Assembly (NCBI GenBank): GCA_027488855.1
Contig: JAIYAV010000344.1
Span: forward strand, 1 to 34,279
Direction of reading: 5' to 3'
From: Saprospiraceae bacterium
Lineage (GTDB): Bacteria; Bacteroidota; Bacteroidia; Chitinophagales; Saprospiraceae
DNA length: 34,279 bases
The position numbers were made by a program, and so were the translations under genes. Positions 23,798 to 32,067 of this stretch are shown piece by piece (the first letter of the stretch is position 1; every line of letters starts with the position of its first letter). The notes beneath the pieces are model-generated. The model had not been told where the DNA came from and searched no databases. It saw only the letters and a program-made list of their open reading frames with translations.

Positions 23798-23953
23798 GGA
23801 AGTCCCACATCAATTTGCCGACGCTCCCCTTGGTTCCTAGCCTGGCGTTGTTTTTGCCCTCAAAAGCAAAAACCATGACAGGTTAGGGGGGAGCTTGAGG
23901 GAAATTGAAACTTGGAGAGCGTTAGGAAAAAACAAAACAGATGGGAAGTTCCC

Positions 23954-23983
23954 TTGCTATTGAAAAGAAAAATTATAGATTTG
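23954..23983 (+). promoter_or_regulatory. Predicted promoter of the restriction-modification gene
   Basis: TTG at 23954-23956, 19 bases, then TAGATTTG at 23976-23983 match the Bacteroidota promoter form. The start codon is at 24015, 31 bases downstream. Confidence 0.55.
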
Positions 23984-24014
23984 CATAAGATGAACTTTGA
24001 AAGTAAGTTGAATT

Positions 24015-26753
24015 ATGCCATTAAGCTGGAACGAAATAAAAACCCGTGCGATAGCTTTTTCCAAGGAATGGGAAAACGAAAGCAGTGAAGATGCTGAAGC
24101 AAAATCCTTTTGGGATGATTTCTTTAATGTTTTTGGCGTAAGCCGTAGACGAACTGCCACATTTGAAAAAGCCATTAGAAAACAAGACGGTAAGCAAGGG
24201 TTTATAGACCTACTTTGGAAGGGTGTAATCCTTATTGAACATAAATCAAAAGGTAAAAATCTTGATAAAGCCTTTCAGCAAGCAAAGGATTACTTCCCTG
24301 GTCTGAAAGACCATGAATTGCCTAAATATATTCTTGTTTCAGATTTCCAAAATTTTAGATTGTATGACCTCGATAGAAATAAAAACTACGAGTTTGAATT
24401 AAAAGAACTGATTGGAAATATACACTTGTTCGGTTTCATCGCTGGCTATGAGAAGCGGGAATACAAAGAAGAAGACCCTGCCAATATTCAGGCTGCGGAG
24501 CGAATGGGAAAATTACATGATGCACTTGAGGCTAGTGGTTATACTGGGCATGATTTAGAAGTTTATCTGGTTAGATTGTTATTCTGCCTTTTTGCCGAGG
24601 ATACTGGTATTTTTGAAAAGACACAGTTTCAGGACTATATTGATAGGCATACTAAAGAAGATGGCTCTGATTTAGCGATGCATTTTGCACAGTTATTTCA
24701 AATTCTAAATACTCCCCCTGAAAAACGACTTAAAACCCTTGATGAATCACTATCTGCCTTCCCTTATGTCAATGGTAAGCTTTTTGAAGAGGTACTACAT
24801 ATTGCTGCTTTTGATAGTAAAATGAGGGACATGCTTTTGTATGCATGCGGATTGGATTGGAGCAAAATTTCTCCTGCGATATTTGGCTCAATGTTTCAAG
24901 CAGTGATGAACCCAACGGAAAGACGAAACCTTGGAGCACACTATACATCAGAAAAAAATATAATGAAGGTTATAAAGCCTTTATTTTTAGATGAACTATA
25001 TTCAGAATTTGAAAAAGCAAAAAACAATCGAAGACAACTGCATGAATTACATCAAAAAATCGCAAACCTTAAATTCCTTGATCCAGCTTGCGGATGCGGT
25101 AATTTCTTAATTATCTCATATCGAGAACTTAGAAAGTTAGAAATAAAGATTTTAAGAGAACTAAACAAAACTGGGCAAGGGTTTTTAGATGTTCGTGAGA
25201 TCATTAGAGTTGATGTAGATCAGTTCGGAGGTATCGAATATGATGAGTTTCCAGTTAGAATCGCAGAAGTAGCAATGTGGCTTATTGATCACCAAATGAA
25301 TATGCAAGTATCTGAGGAGTTTGGCCAATACTTCGTAAGACTACCTCTGAATAAAGCAGCAAAAATTTTACATGGAGATGCTTTAGAAATTGATTGGAAT
25401 AATATCTTCCCCAAAGAAAATCTCTCATACATTCTTGGAAATCCTCCATTCATAGGCTCTAAGATAATGAAACAAAGCCAACGAGACCAAATTGTGAAAC
25501 AATTTGACAAAGCAGATGGAAGCGGGGTTCTAGACTATGTAACAGGTTGGTATATTAAAGCTGCAAAATTTATTCAATCCTCAAAAATTAAGGTTGCCTT
25601 CGTTTCAACCAATTCAATTGTTCAAGGTGAGCAAACTAGTATTCTATGGGGTCAAATGCTTAATAAATACAACATTAAGATTCATTTTGCTCATAGAACC
25701 TTTAAATGGAGTAATGAGGCGAAAGGTAATGCTGCTGTTTTTTGTGTAATTATCGGCTTTGCAAATTACGATACAAATAATAAAAGCATCTTTGAATATG
25801 AAGATGTAAAAGGAGAAGCCCACGAATTAAAAGTCAAAAAAATCAATCCGTATTTGGTTGATGCTAAGGATATACTAATTAATAAGCGTAGCAACCCACT
25901 TTGCAATGTTCCAAAAATCAAGTTTGGTAATCAACCTATTGATGGAGGTTTTCTCTTATTGAATGAAGCTGAAAAAGATGAAGCGATCAAAAATGAACCT
26001 GGAATTGAAAAACATATTAGGCAATTTGTTGGTAGTGTGGAATTTATAAACAATATACCTAGATATTGTTTATGGCTAAATAAAGTTGAACCTAATGAAT
26101 TAAGAAAATTTTTCTTTATTACTGAGCGATTAAAAAAAGTGAAAGAGTTCAGAGAGAGCAGCTCAAGAAAAGAAACTAGAGAACTTGCAAAAAACCCTTC
26201 GCAATTTGCCTTTATTTCGCATAGCGAATCGGAATATATAATTATCCCAAGTGTATCTTCTGAGAGAAGAAGATACATACCTATTGGTTTTATGCCAGCA
26301 GAGGTGATAACCAGTAATTTATGCCTTATTATTCCAAATGCAAATTTATTTCATTTTGGGGTTTTAACTTCTCAAATGCATATGACTTGGGTTAGAAGCA
26401 TGTGCGGACGACTTAAAAGTGATTACAGATATTCTAACTCAGTAGTTTATAATAATTTTCCTTGGCCAATTAGCCCTAATGAGAAACAAATTAAGGCTAT
26501 TGAAATAGCTGCTCAAAAAGTTTTGGAAGTTAGAACCATGTTCCCCAATAGTTCGCTTGCTGATTTATATGATCCATTGACAATGCCATCAATGTTATTA
26601 ACAGCACACCAATCATTAGATAAGGCTGTCGATCTCTGCTATCGCTCCCAACTATTTCCAAATGAATTAAGTAGAATTGAATTTTTGCTTGGATTATATG
26701 AACAGTACGCAGCACCAATGTTTAAAGATGAAAAAAAGAAAAAGCTAGTTTAA
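24015..26753 (+). CDS. Single-chain MmeI-like (type IIL/IIG) restriction endonuclease-methyltransferase
   Basis: This 912-residue protein cuts and methylates by itself. The N-terminal nuclease domain has D65-x9-E75-H-K77 (GFIDLLWKGVILIEHKSKG), the spacing seen in MmeI. A helical connector follows (about 150-340). The N6-adenine methyltransferase has motif I DPACGCGNF (356-364) and motif IV NPPF (476-479). The target-recognition region lies in the last ~300 residues (YCLWLNKVEP through NNFPWPISP). Known biology: one subunit recognises one asymmetric site, protects it by methylating one strand and cleaves at a fixed distance. No separate specificity or nuclease gene is needed, and none is adjacent. 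Its site cannot be read from the sequence. Its TAA shares TTAA with the stop of the convergent nuclease gene. Confidence 0.9.
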   Translation: MPLSWNEIKTRAIAFSKEWENESSEDAEAKSFWDDFFNVFGVSRRRTATFEKAIRKQDGKQGFIDLLWKGVILIEHKSKGKNLDKAFQQAKDYFPGLKDHELPKYILVSDFQNFRLYDLDRNKNYEFELKELIGNIHLFGFIAGYEKREYKEEDPANIQAAERMGKLHDALEASGYTGHDLEVYLVRLLFCLFAEDTGIFEKTQFQDYIDRHTKEDGSDLAMHFAQLFQILNTPPEKRLKTLDESLSAFPYVNGKLFEEVLHIAAFDSKMRDMLLYACGLDWSKISPAIFGSMFQAVMNPTERRNLGAHYTSEKNIMKVIKPLFLDELYSEFEKAKNNRRQLHELHQKIANLKFLDPACGCGNFLIISYRELRKLEIKILRELNKTGQGFLDVREIIRVDVDQFGGIEYDEFPVRIAEVAMWLIDHQMNMQVSEEFGQYFVRLPLNKAAKILHGDALEIDWNNIFPKENLSYILGNPPFIGSKIMKQSQRDQIVKQFDKADGSGVLDYVTGWYIKAAKFIQSSKIKVAFVSTNSIVQGEQTSILWGQMLNKYNIKIHFAHRTFKWSNEAKGNAAVFCVIIGFANYDTNNKSIFEYEDVKGEAHELKVKKINPYLVDAKDILINKRSNPLCNVPKIKFGNQPIDGGFLLLNEAEKDEAIKNEPGIEKHIRQFVGSVEFINNIPRYCLWLNKVEPNELRKFFFITERLKKVKEFRESSSRKETRELAKNPSQFAFISHSESEYIIIPSVSSERRRYIPIGFMPAEVITSNLCLIIPNANLFHFGVLTSQMHMTWVRSMCGRLKSDYRYSNSVVYNNFPWPISPNEKQIKAIEIAAQKVLEVRTMFPNSSLADLYDPLTMPSMLLTAHQSLDKAVDLCYRSQLFPNELSRIEFLLGLYEQYAAPMFKDEKKKKLV

Positions 26754-27793
26754 TCTGAAACGATTACATCAACATAAAAATTTACATTTTTTATTGATTG
26801 TGGACCAATTAAATCGTAAAAATTCTGTTTATCCTTAGTCTTTTTATAAGGATCATAAACAAAGCATATTAAGTGTTTTAACCACTGACACTGGTAATAA
26901 GATTGAATATCAGTTTTAAGCTCTTCGACGAATTTTTTCTCGTTCGAATCACCGCTTTTTATCATCTTTACCTCGATCAAAATCTCTTCTTCCCTGATTA
27001 TCAAATCAATTCTATTGAATTTTCCGCCTACTCTTGGGGTTGGGTCTTCCTCTTTTAAAGTTGGAAAAATAGACTTCAATAAAAAATAGAGCAAATCTTG
27101 AACATCATACTCATCCTTTATTGTGAAAACCTCATGCCCCTCTCTCCGGTTTTGTGTAATCTTTCTTACTGAATTTGAAAATTCGTTTAACACATCACAA
27201 ACTAAAGTCTTGGAATCTTTATCTAAAAATCGGTTCTTAACTATCAGTGAGCCTACCAAAACTGAATAATAATCTTCCAAAATAAGCAAATCAATTACAT
27301 CTTTAGCATTTTGGATTAAGTATTGAAGTGCATAGATAAGCTGCTTATCATCAACATTAAAGCCTAGGATTTTCCCAATAATAAAGTCTACAGATTCTTT
27401 TGGCGAAAAAGAATCTGTGCTCAAAAGGAAGGCACTATCAAATTTTGAAATAAAATATTTATTTTTTATTGAGGTATTTATGAATTTCTTGTTTAGTTTA
27501 TCCCTAATCTCATTAGGAAATGAAAGGTACAAACCAACCAATTGAAAAACATTTTCGGAATAGGAAGTCCCTTTATTCTGAGGTCGATTAATTGACCTTT
27601 CAAAGTATTCTCGATCTATAGTCTTTCCTTCATATCCATAAGCAGCGACTTTTTCGATGTCAAAAAACCTATCTAAATTAAGGTTTTTTATGGCGTCATA
27701 ATCTCTAAGCCGAAGGTATGCCAGTGTATTTAGACTCTCTTCGTGCAAGATTTGTTTTTTAAGTTTATTTATTACTTCAGTTATAAGAACCAT
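26750..27793 (-). CDS. PD-(D/E)XK nuclease (DpnII/MboI-like domain), probable Argonaute partner
   Basis: The 347-residue protein has a helical N-terminal ~220 residues of no recognised family and a C-terminal nuclease domain. The latter shows EYDVQDLLYFLLKSIFP (228-244), NRIDLIIREEEILIEVKM with Asp263 and Glu274-Val-Lys276, and CQWLKHLICFVYDPYKK (302-318). This order matches the REase_DpnII-MboI-type domain that is fused to varied defence modules. The gene starts 13 bases inside the end of the Argonaute gene, so the two are translationally coupled. I infer that it is the effector nuclease of a long-B Argonaute system. Known relatives of that kind degrade DNA non-specifically after guide-directed activation and cause abortive infection. 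The N-terminal part could hold the interface with Argonaute. Confidence 0.75.
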   Translation of the reverse strand: MVLITEVINKLKKQILHEESLNTLAYLRLRDYDAIKNLNLDRFFDIEKVAAYGYEGKTIDREYFERSINRPQNKGTSYSENVFQLVGLYLSFPNEIRDKLNKKFINTSIKNKYFISKFDSAFLLSTDSFSPKESVDFIIGKILGFNVDDKQLIYALQYLIQNAKDVIDLLILEDYYSVLVGSLIVKNRFLDKDSKTLVCDVLNEFSNSVRKITQNRREGHEVFTIKDEYDVQDLLYFLLKSIFPTLKEEDPTPRVGGKFNRIDLIIREEEILIEVKMIKSGDSNEKKFVEELKTDIQSYYQCQWLKHLICFVYDPYKKTKDKQNFYDLIGPQSIKNVNFYVDVIVSD

Positions 27794-29790
27794 AGTTTGT
27801 CACTTACATTTTTTAATCTATCATAATCCCAATTTGGGATTTTACTCAATTCCTCCGTCATTCTTGCCATTAGAGAAGGGTACATAATTGTGACCGTTCT
27901 TTTTGCAGGATTGAAACTTCGATGAGAAAGATTGGAAAACCAATAAACTTGCTTTGATAGACTGTATAAATCCACAAAGCCTCTTGAACGCTTATCAAGT
28001 TCAATTTTTAAAGGTAAGTCACTATCGGGAACAAAGTGTAAAAGAGCGGTATTATTTGACAATTTTACATAAGTCCCTTTTTTTAAAACCTCCTTTCCAT
28101 CATCATTATAAAGCCTGAAGTTATGTCCATATCCTACATGCAACCAAGCATAATCAAAATCATAGTTATTGAGTCTTTTCATGACCCGTTCAAGGGCGGC
28201 AATTTCATTATTATCACCTACTAATTTATAGAGGTGAAATATTAATCTAAAACGCTCTTGCCCACTTATTTGATAATCTATTACTTTTTTTAATTCGCTG
28301 TATAAGTATTCTTCTAAATTTTTGGAATAGTCATCAAAAGTAGATAGCGGTGCACAATCTCCAACTATATACCTACCATCTGAGTGAAAAATTTGAGCAA
28401 TGCCCAAAATATGTTTTCCATCTTCGGATGTAGTTGAACCAATCCCTATAATTAATTCCTCTTTAAGTTTTTCCTCCTTTTCAATTGTCCATGCTGTCCC
28501 CCCTATCTTTGCATAGATATTTAGACAAATATTACTCATCATCAGAGGGTGTATGTATCCTGTTATTTTTTCATATTTTATAGCCTGACTTGGGATACCC
28601 ATACCCAGTAATTTAGCCTTGCAATAAAGATATGGATTTTTTGTTGGAGGCAGATTTGCATGTTGCTCATTTATTACCAAAATAAATAGATCGCACCCTC
28701 CTTTTAGAATACTCTCATCATTATAGAGTCCATCAGCGTATGATTGATAATTTGAACTAGGGATTTTGATCAACCTAAAGTCGATTTTTTTAAGATGAAG
28801 CTCTTCCTCCAAAGATTTCTTAAGTTTAGATATAAATACTTCTGTTGTTCCTTCATATTCGCTCGGAAAAAGCACAGCAACAGATAAAGTTTTATCTTCA
28901 AAAGCACCATATGAGTAAGGTTTATTAGCCTTAACCTGTTGATTATAATAGCGAAGGTTAGGATCGGAATTTTGAATGCCATTAAAGAAAAATCTCTTCG
29001 GCGAATTTACACTCTTCACCTGAAACTCTTTACAAGGTAAAAATTGCATTTTAAAATCGTTAATTGTAAGATCATCGGGTAAACATAAAGTCTGCTTCTT
29101 TATGTTTAACCAGCCCTCTAGTTTCTTTATAGCTTCGTAACTTTTTTTGTGTTCATTTATTAAATTTAATTCTTTCTCAAAAGGGTCTCTTTGCCCTGTA
29201 GCCTCTAAGAATCTTGAAATTGCCACAGAGTTTGGAATAATTTCACCTTCAACTGTTTCTAAACCATATACATCGATACCCTTTTCAATAAATTCTTTTT
29301 CCTTCCAAATGAAGTGATTTTTAGTGTTTAAAGAAAGGGTTATTCCAAAAAGAATTTGTGATGACAGTCTAAAATAAGTAGCACATAAATATACTCTTTT
29401 ATGAAGTGAAATACCTTCTAATTTTGTTTCTAAAATATTTTTTTTGGCTATTAACTGCCAAGTTTGACTGTAAATATTCTTTTTGACTTTATATTGATCA
29501 AGTTCTCTAAATAATGTTACAATGGCTAATTCGACAATTTTGGAAAAAACATTTGGATAGTCATTCTGGTTGATTTTAAGTTTTGTTGTTTTAAGTTGAT
29601 GATTAGCATCCTTTTTATTTGGCCAAAAAAATATTAAATCTCCTTGTCTATAAAAATTAAAATCCGGGTTCGCATCTCTCAATTCAACATAAGAATCTTT
29701 TGATGGATAAGATTTTACAGGTAATGTTTCTAATTCAATTTCATTTTTTGAAAATGAGTACTGAATGTAATTTATAGTGAGACCACTCAT
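27781..29790 (-). CDS. Prokaryotic Argonaute, long-B-like, catalytically inactive PIWI
   Basis: This is a 669-residue Argonaute. The N and PAZ-like regions (about 1-295) are poorly conserved. MID spans about 298-440, with guide 5'-phosphate pocket candidates Tyr387, Lys391, Gln402 and Lys428 (NPYLYCKAKLLG, PSQAI, NIYAKIGGTAW). PIWI spans about 441-669, starting ELIIGIGSTTS. The first catalytic Asp is replaced by Gly451, and the position two after His519 (FHLYK), normally Asp, is Tyr521. Slicing is therefore not expected, but guide binding is. Length and inactive PIWI fit the long-B clade, whose members recruit a neighbouring effector; here that is the overlapping nuclease gene. Promoter candidate at 29854-29884. 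Not a short Argonaute, since the N-terminal half is present. Confidence 0.82.
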   Translation of the reverse strand: MSGLTINYIQYSFSKNEIELETLPVKSYPSKDSYVELRDANPDFNFYRQGDLIFFWPNKKDANHQLKTTKLKINQNDYPNVFSKIVELAIVTLFRELDQYKVKKNIYSQTWQLIAKKNILETKLEGISLHKRVYLCATYFRLSSQILFGITLSLNTKNHFIWKEKEFIEKGIDVYGLETVEGEIIPNSVAISRFLEATGQRDPFEKELNLINEHKKSYEAIKKLEGWLNIKKQTLCLPDDLTINDFKMQFLPCKEFQVKSVNSPKRFFFNGIQNSDPNLRYYNQQVKANKPYSYGAFEDKTLSVAVLFPSEYEGTTEVFISKLKKSLEEELHLKKIDFRLIKIPSSNYQSYADGLYNDESILKGGCDLFILVINEQHANLPPTKNPYLYCKAKLLGMGIPSQAIKYEKITGYIHPLMMSNICLNIYAKIGGTAWTIEKEEKLKEELIIGIGSTTSEDGKHILGIAQIFHSDGRYIVGDCAPLSTFDDYSKNLEEYLYSELKKVIDYQISGQERFRLIFHLYKLVGDNNEIAALERVMKRLNNYDFDYAWLHVGYGHNFRLYNDDGKEVLKKGTYVKLSNNTALLHFVPDSDLPLKIELDKRSRGFVDLYSLSKQVYWFSNLSHRSFNPAKRTVTIMYPSLMARMTEELSKIPNWDYDRLKNVSDKLWFL

Positions 29791-29853
29791 GGGATTGAAT
29801 TTTTTAGTTATTACAGCCTTTCTTTAAGATGTGATTTTGTTTGCATTAAGCAA

Positions 29854-29884
29854 CAAAAATAACATTTATTTGTAAAACCAACAA
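29854..29884 (-). promoter_or_regulatory. Predicted promoter of the Argonaute-nuclease operon
   Basis: On the minus strand TTG (29884-29882) is followed after 20 bases by TATTTTTG (29861-29854), a full match to TAnnTTTG. The Argonaute ATG at 29790 is 63 bases downstream. The box is between the Argonaute and recombinase genes, so the pair has its own promoter. Confidence 0.5.
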
Positions 29885-29904
29885 GCTCGCCTACAAAATA
29901 AAAT

Positions 29905-30477
29905 TCAAGCTAAAACAACCTGACTTCCAAGATACTTATAAAAAGTGCTCTTCGCAATGCCCAAGTGCTTGCAGATTTCAGCAACGGTCATTTGCTTTTG
30001 GGCGTAAAGGCTTGATGCGATAATGGCTTTATCTTTGGCATCTTTGGTTAGCCCTTTTGGTCTTCCTCCCACTCGGCCACGAGCACGGGCAGATTCTAGT
30101 CCGGCTTTGGTTCTTTCTCTTATGATCTCTCGCTCGAACTCTGCAAGAGCGGCAAATAAGTGAAAGGTTAGCTTTCCTTGTGGCGTTGTGGTATCTATTG
30201 AGTCATTCAAAGATTTGAGTCCGGCACCTTTGGCTTGAATGTCGGTGACCAGGTTGACCAGGTCTCGAAGTGAACGACCTAAGCGGTCAAGTTTCCAGAT
30301 AACGACCAAGTCACCTTCCCGTAAATGTTCCAGTAATTTTTTGAGTTCTTGGCGGTCGGCATTTCCTCCAGTTGCTTTTTCCTGAAATATTTTTTCACAA
30401 CCTTCTTTCTCCCGGGCATCGAGCTGGAGAGAAAGGTTTTGGTCTTTGGTGCTAACACGGGCGTATCCGATTTTCAT
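29905..30477 (-). CDS. Serine recombinase (resolvase/invertase family)
   Basis: The 190-residue protein starts MKIGYARVSTKDQ with Ser9 as nucleophile, followed by DLVVIWKLDRLGRSLRDLV and the conserved TPQGKLTFHLFAALAEFEREIIRERT. The C-terminus (about 140-185) is a helix-turn-helix (MTVAEICKHLGIAKSTFYKYL). The size is that of Tn3-type resolvases and DNA invertases. No transposase, no terminal repeats and no obvious invertible segment with inverted sites were seen. The 171 bases upstream could hold a res site, but no clear dyad is visible. It may resolve element multimers or be left from a separate insertion that brought the defence cargo; this is inference. Confidence 0.93.
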   Translation of the reverse strand: MKIGYARVSTKDQNLSLQLDAREKEGCEKIFQEKATGGNADRQELKKLLEHLREGDLVVIWKLDRLGRSLRDLVNLVTDIQAKGAGLKSLNDSIDTTTPQGKLTFHLFAALAEFEREIIRERTKAGLESARARGRVGGRPKGLTKDAKDKAIIASSLYAQKQMTVAEICKHLGIAKSTFYKYLGSQVVLA

Positions 30478-30648
30478 AAAAGTTTGAGAAAAGGTTTCAG
30501 GAGCGGTTTTTCATACCTTGATTTATAAGACCAGTTTTGTGGACTGTAAAGCTAAACTTTCAGAGGGTGATGAGTTGGGGCAAGGATGGTTCGAGAAAAC
30601 GGTGGTTTTAAGAAACCAAAAATAAAACAGGGATTATGCTTTTTCTTT

Positions 30649-32067
30649 TTAGTTGTTAATTTTAGTGAGTTTATGAGAAATTTTAATATTATTTAGACTT
30701 GTAACTAAGTAGATTTTATTCCTTGTAAAAGTATGAACAATGGTTTTTTGTGTTTGGTCTAAGAGATTGCATATCTCTTGAGTGCCATCAGCAGGAATCC
30801 GGTTCAATTCGGAGGCATCAATCTGACAATAAAGAATCTGCTCATTAAAAATTTGACTTCCGTATTTTAAATTATAACTACCCATTACTTTTCCCTCGCC
30901 TACTTGCCGTCTAAATAAAAATGGTATGTTTTCGGTCGCTTCCGCCAAAATTTTTGGTGATTTTATGATGTTTTGTTTTAGAGTAAAACTTTTCTTAAAA
31001 GTTAGACTATCAGAATAAAAAGCTTTACCAGAAAGTACTTTTACCTTTCCGTCATTCTCTATCCTGCATTCATATTTCCACTTTCCTTTAATTATCGTTG
31101 ACCAACTACTTGATGGAGCTATTACATTAGGTAGATTGCCATAGAATATCATTAGCAAAACAGAACCAAAAAAAATTAGTAGCAAATAACTTTCTTTCAT
31201 AAAAAGACCAAATGAAAAATTTGTTAAAGCTTGAATTTTCTTTTCATGCTTTTCCTTATCCGAAACCGGATTAGATATTGATTTCATTAGCCGAATGGCT
31301 TCGTTTAGGTTTTCTTCTTTAAGGGCAATATCTGCAAGTTTTTTTTTAGAAAGTTCTATGTAAACCTTTGCTTCATCACTGCTTTGTCCTTTTACGAATT
31401 CAATTGTTTTGGTTAAATCAGCTTTGGCTTCTAAAAATATCCCCTTTTGAATGTAAAGATTTGCTCTCATAAAATAATTTTCCCAAGCGTCTCCTATGTT
31501 ATTAGTTATTCGATTGTTTACATCATAGAAAACTCTGTCTATATCATCCATTTGAATAGATGAATCTGACAGACTAAATCTATCTGAGTGATAAATTAAT
31601 GACGCAATATAGCGATGGGTTAATGCCGTCGCCAAAAACACTAATTCAACAGCAGAAACGGAATAGAAATAAGTATCACGATCCAAAATGTCAGATGGAA
31701 AGTATAAAAAGAACAAACCTATTCCCAAGGGAAAACTAATGACCCTCATCATTTCAAGTAAACCAATTTGAGGCAAGCTAAAGAAAGGGCCAAGTAAATA
31801 AAAAACTTGGATTGCAAGTAAGAAGTAAATAGAAGTCAAACTAGCCTCTGCTAAACGCCCAAATAAAATCTCATCAATCCTCAAGAATTGAGGTAATGCA
31901 TTAAATAAAGTCTGAAACGAATGCCAGAAAAGACATTCTTTTAGAGAAATTAAAAAAACGGCTAATAGGCAGTAGATAAAAAGAAGTCTTAACTTCTTTT
32001 CTTTAAAACAGCTTAGGAACAAGAGTGTTCCTAAGCAAAAAGTTATAGATAATTGAATACTAGTCAT
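30649..32067 (-). CDS. Membrane protein with helical-repeat middle, unknown function
   Basis: The 472-residue protein has a hydrophobic N-terminal part (about 1-165) with roughly five membrane helices. A soluble helical stretch follows (about 180-285) with TPR-like character (YFMRANLYIQKGIFLEAKADLTKTIEFV, then ALKEENLNEAIRLMKSI, quoted in part), another membrane helix (about 292-312, LLIFFGSVLLMIFYGNL) and a C-terminal domain of ~150 residues rich in beta propensity. No family is recognised. Its ATG overlaps the stop of the upstream membrane-protein gene by 8 bases, so the two form an operon with the coupling-protein gene. A link to conjugative transfer is possible from position only. Confidence 0.6.
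   Translation of the reverse strand: MTSIQLSITFCLGTLLFLSCFKEKKLRLLFIYCLLAVFLISLKECLFWHSFQTLFNALPQFLRIDEILFGRLAEASLTSIYFLLAIQVFYLLGPFFSLPQIGLLEMMRVISFPLGIGLFFLYFPSDILDRDTYFYSVSAVELVFLATALTHRYIASLIYHSDRFSLSDSSIQMDDIDRVFYDVNNRITNNIGDAWENYFMRANLYIQKGIFLEAKADLTKTIEFVKGQSSDEAKVYIELSKKKLADIALKEENLNEAIRLMKSISNPVSDKEKHEKKIQALTNFSFGLFMKESYLLLIFFGSVLLMIFYGNLPNVIAPSSSWSTIIKGKWKYECRIENDGKVKVLSGKAFYSDSLTFKKSFTLKQNIIKSPKILAEATENIPFLFRRQVGEGKVMGSYNLKYGSQIFNEQILYCQIDASELNRIPADGTQEICNLLDQTQKTIVHTFTRNKIYLVTSLNNIKISHKLTKINN

Noticed and set aside
23634-23876. Minus-strand open frame of 80 codons in the radC/restriction gap
   Set aside because: It overlaps the inverted repeat and lacks any domain; the composition is that of a structured non-coding region.
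24015-26753. BREX PglX or DISARM methyltransferase
   Set aside because: The N-terminal D-x9-E-x-K nuclease domain and the absence of any brx/pgl or drm genes nearby point to a self-contained MmeI-like enzyme.
27781-29790. Short Argonaute (SPARTA/SPARDA-type) system
   Set aside because: The protein has ~295 residues before MID, and the partner is a separate PD-(D/E)XK protein without a visible APAZ-like fusion, so a long-B type is the better fit.
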